From positions 1 through 5,314 of the forward strand of contig CALIMD010000052.1 in the NCBI GenBank assembly GCA_938028645.1: a DNA stretch of 5,314 nt. The letters run 5' to 3'. This document shows positions 1 through 5,311 of this stretch, one piece after another (position 1 is the first letter of the stretch; every line of letters begins with the position of its first letter). Position numbers and translations under genes: made by a program. This DNA is from an uncultured Alphaproteobacteria bacterium. Its GTDB lineage: Bacteria > Pseudomonadota > Alphaproteobacteria > Thalassobaculales > Thalassobaculaceae. The notes below the pieces were generated by a model, which saw nothing but the letters and a program-made list of their open reading frames with translations, was not told where the DNA came from and ran no database searches.

Positions 1-1
1 T

Positions 2-592
2 TTGCGGGAATTTGGCCCACTTTTGGAGCGCTTTGAGGGCTCTCTTTTAGCATATAACCGGGCATTGTTATTTTGGCATACAAAGAATAAATATTGTGGG
101 GTCTGCGGTGGAAAAACCCGCGTGACCAAAGCAGGCCATCAATTAAACTGTAACGACTCAAAATGTGGTCAACTAGTTTTCCCCCGGACAGACCCGGCTG
201 TTATAATGTTAGTGCATGATGGTGAAAGAGCGTTGTTGGGGCGTCAAAAGATATGGAAACCTGGCATGTATTCAACGCTTGCTGGCTTCCTGGAGCCTGG
301 TGAAACATTAGAGGAGGCAGTTGCCCGAGAAGTATGGGAGGAAGCAAATATTGATGTTTCAGATGTTCGTTACCATTCATCTCAACCATGGCCTTTCCCT
401 AGTTCAATAATGCTAGGATTTTATGCTGAGGCCAAATCGACGTTCATTCGCAGAAATGATGAGGAAGTAGAGGACGTACAATGGTTTGAAGCTAACGACC
501 TACGTAATTTCTCCGCCCATGGTAAGTCGCTGCCCAGGCCTGACTCAATAGCCCGACGTTTGATTGAAGATTGGCTGGAGACAAGGGCTTAA
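2..592 (+). CDS. nudC: NAD+/NADH pyrophosphatase NudC, 5'-truncated by window edge
   Basis: Nudix hydrolase that cleaves NAD(H) to NMN(H) and AMP and, in characterised homologues, removes the NAD cap from RNA 5' ends; cytoplasmic. Counting from the first visible codon (a TTG, probably an internal Leu), a zinc ribbon is formed by C32, C35, C50 and C55. The Nudix box runs from G95 to I117 (G95, E101, R109-E110, E113-E114). The NudC-specific signature SQPWPFPSS at 127-135 separates it from other Nudix enzymes. About 196 residues are seen. Family members are usually longer by an N-terminal domain of roughly 60 to 120 residues, so the true start lies upstream of base 1. One oddity is that the last Gly of the Nudix consensus (EExG) is Asn116 here. 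It converges with rsmD, 25 bp between stop codons. Family assignment is very secure; only the 5' end is missing. Confidence 0.95.
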   Translation: MREFGPLLERFEGSLLAYNRALLFWHTKNKYCGVCGGKTRVTKAGHQLNCNDSKCGQLVFPRTDPAVIMLVHDGERALLGRQKIWKPGMYSTLAGFLEPGETLEEAVAREVWEEANIDVSDVRYHSSQPWPFPSSIMLGFYAEAKSTFIRRNDEEVEDVQWFEANDLRNFSAHGKSLPRPDSIARRLIEDWLETRA

Positions 593-597
593 TTGAA

Positions 598-619
598 ATG
601 TTATTCGAACATAGTTTTT
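598..619 (+). terminator. Possible weak intrinsic terminator after nudC
   Basis: ATGTT (598-602) and AACAT (608-612) form a 5-bp stem with a 5-nt loop, followed by AG and five T residues (615-619), just after the nudC stop. The T-run overlaps the rsmD stop codon on the other strand. The stem is short and AT-rich, so termination may be weak. The position between convergent genes is the main argument for it. Confidence 0.35.
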
Positions 620-1178
620 AATTCTCGTCGCATCTCAAAAAAGTAAGACACGTCGACCCATACCGGCGACTTTCTAAAGTTGCCATCCAATTTGGTATTC
701 CAATTATCTCTTTTGTTGCATGCTCCAGAACAAGTAGGGTTTTTTTATCAATCCAACCATGGGTTTTGAGCTGTGTTGCACACGGTATAGACAAGCCGCT
801 ATTGTACGGGGGGTCGAGAATTATTAACCCAGCTTTTTCATTCGACGGCCGCACGATTTTCGTTGCATCCAAATTTAAAACCGTCGTTGCATGTGAAGCT
901 TTTAAAGACCGAATGTTTTTATGTAAAACCTCTAATGATTGGACTGAGTTCTCATAAAAGATAACATGGCCCGCTCCCCGAGAAAGGGCTTCCAAGCCGA
1001 TTGCACCTGTCCCGGCAAAGGCGTCGATAACCAACTTATTTTTATAACTATCGGGGTACTTACCACCATCGAGGATGTTAAAAAGGGATTCGCGCACACG
1101 ATCGCTGGTAGGACGAAGGTTCCGTCCCTCGGTGGTTGTGAGGTTAATTCCCCGATTTATTCCTGCTATGATCCGCAT
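618..1178 (-). CDS. rsmD: 16S rRNA (guanine-966-N2)-methyltransferase RsmD
   Basis: SAM-dependent methyltransferase that makes m2G966 in 16S rRNA, acting on the assembling 30S subunit in the cytoplasm. The protein has 186 aa, the normal family length. Visible marks are the N-terminal MRIIAG start, the conserved RPTSDRVRESLFNIL segment (22-36), the SAM-binding motif I DAFAGTGAIGLEALSRGA (52-69) and the catalytic motif IV DPPY (122-125). The ATG at 1178 lies inside the 3' end of rluB, which it overlaps by 35 bp in another frame. Only a weak purine run (AAGAGA) precedes it, so translational coupling to rluB is likely. It is the last gene of the leftward set. Assignment is firm because the DPPY plus RPTSDRVRE combination is diagnostic of RsmD. 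Confidence 0.95.
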   Translation of the reverse strand: MRIIAGINRGINLTTTEGRNLRPTSDRVRESLFNILDGGKYPDSYKNKLVIDAFAGTGAIGLEALSRGAGHVIFYENSVQSLEVLHKNIRSLKASHATTVLNLDATKIVRPSNEKAGLIILDPPYNSGLSIPCATQLKTHGWIDKKTLLVLEHATKEIIGIPNWMATLESRRYGSTCLTFLRCDEN

Positions 1179-2001
1179 TTTTTCTCTTATTTCTTATTTT
1201 TTGGATAGAGTTTTTTCTTTGTTTTTCCCCTCCAAAATTGCCAGCTTTATTTGAAAAGATACCAAGTTGCTCTTTTAAACTTGATGGCTTCACTTCCTCT
1301 ATTTTACCTGCTTCCAAATTGCCAAGTTGAAATGGTCCAAATGAGACCCTAATTAACCGCATTACTTTTAATTCTATGGATTCCATTAACTTTCTGACTT
1401 CCCTATTTTTTCCCTCACGCAATCCGATTGTCAACCACGCGTTGCTTGGCCCTTGTTTATCTAGTTTAATATCAATTGTTCCATACCTGATGCCATCAAT
1501 AGTCACGCCTTTGCTTAATCTATCTAGCTGTTTTTGTTGAGGTCGACCATAGACGCGCACGCGATACCGTCGAATCCATGCGGTTGAGGGTAATTCCAGT
1601 TGTCTTGCTAATTCGCCGTCATTCGTTAGCAGCAATAATCCTTCGGAGTCATAATCTAGACGACCAACGGATACTACGCGTGGTATTTCTTTTGGAAGAC
1701 TTTCAAAGACAGTTGTCCTTCCACGCACATCGCGTGTTGTTGTTATCTGTCCGGTTGGTTTGTGGTAACGCCAAAGTCGAGGCTCCTCTTTTTCCGGTAT
1801 CGCCTTGCCATCAACTATAATAACACTTTTGCTGTTCACTTTTAGAGCAGGAGTATCAATAATAATCCCATCCACCATTACCCGTTTTGCGAGAATCCAT
1901 CTTTCTGCATCCCTTCTGGAGCATAAGCCAGACCTCGCCATGCGTTTAGCAATGCGTTCTTCTTTGGGCTCTTCTGTGAAGATGACTTTAAAATTATTCA
2001 T
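1144..2001 (-). CDS. rluB: 23S rRNA pseudouridine synthase, RluB type (RsuA/RluB/E/F family)
   Basis: Isomerises a uridine of 23S rRNA to pseudouridine (U2605 in the E. coli RluB case). The protein has 285 aa from the ATG at 2001. An S4 RNA-binding domain covers about residues 14-60 (ARSGLCSRRDAERWI at 22-36). The catalytic domain follows, with GRLDYDSEGLLLLTNDG at 113-129 and catalytic Asp116, and then the GKNREVRKLME and LIRVSFGPF motifs typical of the family. The C-terminal roughly 40 residues form a low-complexity basic tail rich in Lys, Arg and Asn, probably extra rRNA contact. An in-frame TTG at 2016 would add five residues, but the ATG is preferred because GGTGAT sits just before it. 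The 3' end overlaps rsmD. The exact target within the RsuA/RluB/E/F family is inferred from the overall match to RluB and its pairing with rsmD. Confidence 0.88.
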   Translation of the reverse strand: MNNFKVIFTEEPKEERIAKRMARSGLCSRRDAERWILAKRVMVDGIIIDTPALKVNSKSVIIVDGKAIPEKEEPRLWRYHKPTGQITTTRDVRGRTTVFESLPKEIPRVVSVGRLDYDSEGLLLLTNDGELARQLELPSTAWIRRYRVRVYGRPQQKQLDRLSKGVTIDGIRYGTIDIKLDKQGPSNAWLTIGLREGKNREVRKLMESIELKVMRLIRVSFGPFQLGNLEAGKIEEVKPSSLKEQLGIFSNKAGNFGGEKQRKNSIQKIRNKRKNADHSRNKSGN

Positions 2002-2004
2002 AAG

Positions 2005-2010
2005 ATCACC
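2005..2010 (-). promoter_or_regulatory. Ribosome binding site deciding the rluB start
   Basis: On the minus strand GGTGAT precedes the ATG at 2001 by three bases. It matches the downstream part of the extended Shine-Dalgarno (GGAGGTGAT). The alternative TTG at 2016 has only A/T bases in front, so this site favours the ATG. Confidence 0.6.
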
Positions 2011-2020
2011 AAGCAAATTA

Positions 2021-2026
2021 ATTATA
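2021..2026 (-). promoter_or_regulatory. Candidate -10 box for rluB
   Basis: A perfect TATAAT on the minus strand in the 68-bp gap between the methyltransferase gene and rluB. Transcription would begin about 12-13 nt before the rluB ATG, leaving a very short leader that still contains the GGTGAT site. No good -35 hexamer is found at 16-18 bp, and the surroundings are AT-rich, so this may be chance. If real, rluB-rsmD could be expressed independently of the upstream gene. Confidence 0.3.
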
Positions 2027-2069
2027 ATTAATGCGTTAAGTTTTTATCATTAACTCGTGGATAGATTAC

Positions 2070-2612
2070 TTATATCTTAGACTTGTTTTTACGCACCCAA
2101 GCAGGTTGCCCAAAAACTGGAACTGGCTTAGGGTCAATAGGTCCTCCGGGCCGTTGAGATCGAGGAGCAAATCTACCCATACTGAGCATTCGATCATACA
2201 TTACCAAAGCCCCTGCAAGGCCAACATTAATAGAAAATCGCATTGGAATTTTCACTACATAATCGCAACAATCTAGCATCTGATCCGATAGTATGCCCCG
2301 TTCGGGACCAAGTATGTAGGCTGCACAGCGAGGATGATGAAAACTTGGCAATTCGATGGCATCGCTTGTGAGTTCGATTCCTATTAAAGAACACCCTGAG
2401 GGCAAAAGGAGCTCTTCGACTGAAGAAAATTTATAAAAAGGAACACTTTTTGAAGAGTCAGAGGTGTCTACAGCCCCCATCTGCCGAATTTCGATTGCTT
2501 CGGAGACAGTGAAGGTGAAGCTCGCGCCAAACGCATGCGCAGTGCGAGTTACAGCACCCAAATTACTTGGTTTGCTGATTCCTTCCACCCCAATTCCAAA
2601 ATAGCCTCTCAT
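2070..2612 (-). CDS. TrmH/SpoU-family RNA 2'-O-ribose methyltransferase
   Basis: SPOUT-class SAM-dependent enzyme that methylates a ribose 2'-OH in tRNA or rRNA; the exact target cannot be read from sequence. From the ATG at 2612 it is 180 aa. Motif 1 is at 15-31 (PSNLGAVTRTAHAFGAS, with N17 and R23). Motif 2 is ILGPERGILSD at 100-110. Motif 3 is IPM..SINVGLAGALVMYDR at 122-141, the part that forms the knotted SAM site. Motif 2 has Ile where many members have Gly (GPERGG). The Pro-rich C-terminus ends in a basic WVRKNKSKI tail. An in-frame TTG at 2630 would add six residues and has GGTGGGG four bases upstream. I prefer the ATG because homologues I recall begin MRGYF, but the start is unsettled. 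It is first in the leftward RNA-modification set. Confidence 0.88.
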   Translation of the reverse strand: MRGYFGIGVEGISKPSNLGAVTRTAHAFGASFTFTVSEAIEIRQMGAVDTSDSSKSVPFYKFSSVEELLLPSGCSLIGIELTSDAIELPSFHHPRCAAYILGPERGILSDQMLDCCDYVVKIPMRFSINVGLAGALVMYDRMLSMGRFAPRSQRPGGPIDPKPVPVFGQPAWVRKNKSKI

Positions 2613-2657
2613 TAATCTGGTGTGGCACAATTAACCCCACCAAGGCAAGCATAGTTT

Positions 2658-2686
2658 AATAAAAGCGTGACGAAGCTTTATTTTTT
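2658..2686 (+). other. Terminator-like hairpin with no gene upstream
   Basis: AATAAAAGC (2658-2666) pairs with GCTTTATT (2675-2682), with one bulged A and an 8-nt loop. A T-run follows to 2686. It reads as an intrinsic terminator only on the plus strand, where no gene precedes it. On the minus strand it would fall in the leader of the methyltransferase gene. The high A/T content makes chance pairing plausible. Confidence 0.2.
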
Positions 2687-2942
2687 GAAGAGTAGGGGGT
2701 CTGGCAAAAAGCCAATAAACATCAGTATCCACTGGAATTTATAAAATAATACGCGGCAGTTATTGAAATATATATTGATGGAGCAATAATATCTCAATTT
2801 TTAACTTAAATTGTAATAATACATTTGATTGAAAAACGTTTCTGTGCGATTGTGCGCGCTGTTTTCGTGGGTTTTTGTGCTCTCGGCTGAGGAAAAATAA
2901 CAATACAGTCGTCAGTGTATCCCCGATATTACTAGCGGACAG

Positions 2943-2961
2943 CTAGACTAAATTAGTCCAG
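2943..2961. repeat. 19-bp near-perfect palindrome, possible operator
   Basis: GACTAA (2946-2951) and TTAGTC (2953-2958) are perfect inverted arms around a single A at 2952. Outside them CT and AG also pair, leaving one A/C mismatch. The site lies about 93 bp before the zinc-ribbon start codon. Its symmetry and size suit a dimeric transcription factor. No T-run follows, so it is not a terminator. Confidence 0.45.
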
Positions 2962-3041
2962 ATGTTTTTCGATGAAGGTAGTTTGTTGTTTATCAGTTGT
3001 AATCTAACGCCTGGCTTCCCGAGTTTATATTTGTTTCGATT

Positions 3042-3047
3042 GAAGGA
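3042..3047 (+). promoter_or_regulatory. Shine-Dalgarno of the zinc-ribbon gene
   Basis: GAAGGA ends six bases before the ATG at 3054, which is good spacing. It selects this frame over the longer overlapping frame that would begin at 2962, which has no ribosome binding site. Confidence 0.65.
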
Positions 3048-3053
3048 ATTATT

Positions 3054-3251
3054 ATGCCTACTACGCCCGCAACAGAAGTACCCACAGAAGAGCCTCGCGC
3101 CGATGTACCAAAGGTACGACAGTGCTTACGATGTGAAGCAACATTCCACAGCCAATGGGCCGGAGAGAGAATTTGCTCGCGATGCAAGAGCTCAAATACG
3201 TGGCGTAATGGATCACCTCTCGGTTCTGGAGCATCAGGTAACGGTCGGTGA
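3054..3251 (+). CDS. Small zinc-ribbon protein of unknown function (65 aa)
   Basis: A 65-aa soluble protein with two CxxC knuckles, C24-LR-C27 and C41-SR-C44, separated by 13 residues that include the WAGER sequence (35-39). After the second knuckle comes KSSNTWRNG. The Pro/Thr/Glu-rich first 20 residues and the Gly/Ser-rich tail look disordered. The four cysteines should bind one zinc ion. I recall short proteins with the same CxxC..WAGER.C.RCKSS..WR.G layout as conserved hypotheticals in Alphaproteobacteria, but no established role. It could bind nucleic acid or act in a protein complex; that is a guess. The start is well supported by the GAAGGA site. It faces the DUF6481-like gene, with 65 bp between the stop codons. 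No signal peptide or membrane segment is seen. Confidence 0.8.
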   Translation: MPTTPATEVPTEEPRADVPKVRQCLRCEATFHSQWAGERICSRCKSSNTWRNGSPLGSGASGNGR

Positions 3252-3316
3252 CTGAGCAGCGCTCCCTGAACCAAAACGCTATCCGTTTAAATATTGTAAG
3301 CAGATAAATAACAGTG

Positions 3317-3739
3317 TTATGACCCCGCTTGGGCTTGAGCCTTACGTGCTCGCTTGCCGCCTTTTCGAGCTTTCCTAGCCGCATATCTTGCATCACGGGC
3401 AGCTTTTTGCTCTGCCAGTAAAGCGATTGCTTCATCGGCTATTCTATCCGCCTCTTCTTTCTCAGCCAATTCGCGAGCTTCTCGGGCTGCTTTTTCTGCC
3501 TGTTCTCTCGCCTCTCTTTCGGCTTTCTCGCGAGCCAGCTTTTCTTCTTTCTCCGCTTTGCGTTCGGCTAAACGCAGCTGGCGAGCTGCAGAAATCGCTT
3601 CACGCTCTGCTCTGATTTTCTCAAACTCAGGGTCTCCTGGCCCTGGTCGTGCTTTGATCCGTTCTTGGATTGCTTGTCGAGCTTTTGCTTTATCAGCTAT
3701 GCGCGAGCCAAAGTTGTCGTCTTTGTAAGAATTCTTCAT
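3317..3739 (-). CDS. DUF6481-like charged helical protein (140 aa)
   Basis: A very polar protein built mainly of Ala, Glu, Lys and Arg, with no cysteine and no hydrophobic segment. Residues 1-36 carry a less repetitive head (MKNSYKDDNFGSRIADKAKA, then Q..I..RIKARPGPGDPEF). Residues 40-115 form one long predicted helix with repeated AEREAREQAEKAAREARE-like units, probably a single alpha helix or coiled coil. The C-terminus has QKAARDARYAARKARKGGKR (111-130), a strongly basic stretch that could touch nucleic acid. This head, helix and KAARDARYAARKARK layout matches my memory of the DUF6481 family of Alphaproteobacteria. Function is unknown. The ATG at 3739 follows GGGGAAAG on the minus strand, an acceptable ribosome binding site. 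The gene is more GC-rich than its surroundings because of its Ala/Arg codons. Confidence 0.82.
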   Translation of the reverse strand: MKNSYKDDNFGSRIADKAKARQAIQERIKARPGPGDPEFEKIRAEREAISAARQLRLAERKAEKEEKLAREKAEREAREQAEKAAREARELAEKEEADRIADEAIALLAEQKAARDARYAARKARKGGKRARKAQAQAGS

Positions 3740-3792
3740 CTTTCCCCATCTTTGTTTACAAAGTAGTAAAGTATTTCAACCATCATGTATTG

Positions 3793-3823
3793 ATCTGATT
3801 GACCTTAATTTTTAATCTGATTG
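3793..3823. repeat. 9-bp direct repeat ATCTGATTG, 22-bp period
   Basis: ATCTGATTG occurs at 3793-3801 and again, exactly, at 3815-3823. The 22-bp period is close to two helical turns, so both copies face the same side of the DNA. The first copy overlaps the predicted -35 and the second reaches the predicted -10. This is the geometry expected of a repressor or activator site, though the binding protein is unknown. Confidence 0.45.
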
Positions 3824-3827
3824 TTAT
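3799..3827 (+). promoter_or_regulatory. Candidate sigma70 promoter of the serine hydrolase
   Basis: TTGACC (3799-3804, five of six to consensus), a 17-bp spacer, then TGTTAT (3822-3827, four of six). Transcription would start near 3834 and leave a leader of about 134 or 245 nt depending on the start codon used. It is the best-spaced rightward pair I found in this gap. Confidence 0.35.
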
Positions 3828-3876
3828 TGTGAAGTGTACTTCCAGTAGTCCCAGTCATGAGAGAATTATTTGTGTT

Positions 3877-3923
3877 TTGCAAGTTTCACAATTCAAAGAT
3901 CAAAAGCATGTGATAACTTGCGG
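3877..3923 (+). repeat. Long imperfect inverted repeat / hairpin in the leader
   Basis: GCAAGTTTCACA (3879-3890) pairs with TGTGA (3909-3913) and AACTTGC (3915-3921), 12 base pairs with one bulged T at 3914. Two G-U pairs can extend the base (3877-3878 with 3922-3923). The loop is 18 nt. No T-run follows, so it is not an intrinsic terminator. It may be an RNA leader structure or a pair of protein-binding half-sites. The arms contain the TCACA/TGTGA words seen in CRP-type sites, but in the reversed order. Confidence 0.45.
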
Positions 3924-4078
3924 AAGAAGATAAGGATAATAACAAAAAATGCAAGTATACAAATGAAATGTTTCTTGTGCTATGTGATATTTCTGAGATC
4001 GAGCACATCAAATATTTACTCCCAGTAGAACGTAAACCTCTAACTAAAAATCAAATTCACCAGAAAGAACATTTTGTT

Positions 4079-5311
4079 ATGACGATTGATCTACACGGGG
4101 ACACCTTACGCCCTGATAATTTAGGGTTTTGCCCCCAGAGGCTAGCGAGAATTAATCCGTGGTTGGAGAAATATGTTGATGAGGGCAAACTACCATTTGC
4201 TGCTTTAGTTGTCATGCGGAGGGGAGAGGTTGCCTACTCCTCTATTTATGGTAAACGAGACATCGAAAAACAACATCCTGTTCTCGAAGACGGTTTATAC
4301 CGAGTGTATTCAATGTCGAAGTTGATTACTACAGTAGCAGCCTTGTCACTGTTTGAGACAGGCGAACTGATGTTAGATGACCCAATAACTCATTATCTCC
4401 CAAATTTTCGGAGTCAGAAAGTCTATTCATCGGGAGATTTTAATAATATGAGCCTACACGACTTGGCTTCGCCGGTCACTATCCATCAATTGATGAATCA
4501 TACCTCAGGCTTTACGTATGGTGCTTTCGACCCAAGCCCAGTCGGTCGTGCATTGAGAAAAGCGAAGATAGATTTTGGAAAAACAAATGAGAGCTTAGAA
4601 AATATTGTAGAACGACTTTCTACTGTGCCGTTGTGCTTTCAGCCAGGGTCTAGTTGGCGATATGGAGTCTCAACAGATGTACTGGGTCGAATCATCGAGG
4701 TTATAACCGGAAAAAATTTGGAAAGCGTATTCAAAGAACGGGTTTTCGATCCTTTAAAAATGACTGATACATCTTTTTCCGTGCCAGATGACAAGCTAGA
4801 TAAATTTTGCGCTCTGTATACACGAACCAATGAAAATCCTTTAAAAAAATTAGAAGGTGCTGATGATAGTCGGTTTCGACAACCAGTTATCATGAACTCT
4901 GGTGGTGGTGGATTAGTGTCGTCTATGAAGGATTATGTGAGTTTTGTTGAGATGATAAGAAGGTTAGGAGAATTAGATGGGGAGCGTGTGCTGGGAAGAA
5001 AGACTGTTCATTACATGATGCAGAACCATTTACCTGGTGATATGGCTTCGATGGGTCAGAAAACGTTCAGTGAGATGCCTATGACAGGAGTTGGTTTTGG
5101 CCTAGGAGGAGCAGTGCTACTTGACCCGGTCAGATCAGAAATTCTTGGATCTAAGGGCGAATTTACCTGGGGGGGCGTTGCGAGTACAGCTTTTTGGATA
5201 GATCCACTCGAAGATATATCTGTAGTTTTTATGACGCAACTAATTCCCTCCTCTTCTTATCCAATAAGGAGAGAATTACGAGTGCTAGTTTACCAGGCGT
5301 TGGTTGATTAG
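4079..5311 (+). CDS. Serine hydrolase, class C beta-lactamase / family VIII esterase fold
   Basis: A complete 410-aa penicillin-binding-protein-like hydrolase that acts through an acyl-enzyme on an ester or amide; the substrate cannot be told from sequence. From the ATG at 4079, the nucleophile motif is SMSK (S78, K81) and the tyrosine motif is YGV (Y195) in WRYGVSTDVLGR. GGGGLVSSMKDYVSF (275-289) and the GVGFGLGG block (337-344) are family landmarks. WGG (365-367) in FTWGGVASTAFWIDP stands where beta-lactamases have KTG. YxV and WGG point to family VIII esterases (EstB-like) rather than true beta-lactamases. No signal peptide is seen, so a cytoplasmic enzyme is inferred. An in-frame ATG at 3968 would add 37 residues. 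I prefer 4079 because family similarity begins after it and the length fits EstB-like enzymes better, but neither start has a strong ribosome binding site. No partner gene is visible to the right. Confidence 0.88.
   Translation: MTIDLHGDTLRPDNLGFCPQRLARINPWLEKYVDEGKLPFAALVVMRRGEVAYSSIYGKRDIEKQHPVLEDGLYRVYSMSKLITTVAALSLFETGELMLDDPITHYLPNFRSQKVYSSGDFNNMSLHDLASPVTIHQLMNHTSGFTYGAFDPSPVGRALRKAKIDFGKTNESLENIVERLSTVPLCFQPGSSWRYGVSTDVLGRIIEVITGKNLESVFKERVFDPLKMTDTSFSVPDDKLDKFCALYTRTNENPLKKLEGADDSRFRQPVIMNSGGGGLVSSMKDYVSFVEMIRRLGELDGERVLGRKTVHYMMQNHLPGDMASMGQKTFSEMPMTGVGFGLGGAVLLDPVRSEILGSKGEFTWGGVASTAFWIDPLEDISVVFMTQLIPSSSYPIRRELRVLVYQALVD

Larger units (their letters stand above)
2613..3053. other. 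AT-rich intergenic region between divergent genes
   Basis: No coding region that I can support lies between the leftward methyltransferase gene and the rightward zinc-ribbon gene, although the stretch should hold both promoters. Visible elements are an AT hairpin at 2658-2686, a small TGGC-A5-GCCA hairpin (2702-2714) and a loose sigma70-like pair TTGAAA-N16-AATAAT (2763-2790, plus strand). There is also an AAACGTTT palindrome (2834-2841), a tandem TGTGCG repeat (2843-2856) and the larger palindrome at 2943-2961. If the 2763-2790 pair were the promoter, the zinc-ribbon gene would have a leader of about 250 nt. No tRNA-like fold was seen. Confidence 0.5.
3740..4078. other. Divergent regulatory gap and leader of the serine hydrolase
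   Basis: This gap separates the leftward DUF6481-like gene from the rightward serine hydrolase. It contains a promoter candidate (3799-3827), a direct repeat over it (3793-3823), a 12-bp inverted repeat GAAGTGTACTTC at 3831-3842 near the predicted transcription start and a long hairpin (3877-3923). AAGGA at 3932-3936 is followed by a five-codon frame MQVYK (3949-3966) that stops one base before an ATG at 3968. The 37 codons from 3968 to 4078 are open in the hydrolase frame and may be its true N-terminus. No convincing promoter was found for the leftward gene. Confidence 0.5.

Noticed and set aside
2372..2380. GTTCGATTC, resembling a tRNA T-loop
   Set aside because: It lies inside the methyltransferase coding region, and no acceptor, D or anticodon arms are found around it.
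2962..3255. A 97-codon plus-strand frame overlapping the zinc-ribbon gene
   Set aside because: No ribosome binding site before its ATG and no recognisable protein; the zinc-ribbon frame has both a good Shine-Dalgarno and paired CxxC motifs.
3308..3320. ATAAC-AGT-GTTAT hairpin between the convergent small genes
   Set aside because: Only five A/T-rich pairs with a 3-nt loop, overlapping the stop codon and without a T-run, so it does not support a terminator.
2993..3435. Minus-strand frames across the zinc-ribbon gene and the 3' end of the DUF6481-like gene
   Set aside because: They cross two better-supported genes, have no family signature and no plausible start signals.
3354..3728. A 124-codon plus-strand open frame opposite the DUF6481-like gene
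   Set aside because: It is an Ala/Ser-rich mirror of the Ala/Arg/Glu codons on the minus strand, with no recognisable family; the minus-strand reading has a coherent domain layout.
4639..4893. 84-codon minus-strand frame inside the serine hydrolase gene
   Set aside because: Shadow of the strongly supported hydrolase frame, with no motif of its own.
4079..5311. Interpretation as an antibiotic-resistance class C beta-lactamase
   Set aside because: It lacks a signal peptide, the tyrosine motif is YGV rather than YxN, and WGG replaces KTG, all of which fit a family VIII esterase-like enzyme better.
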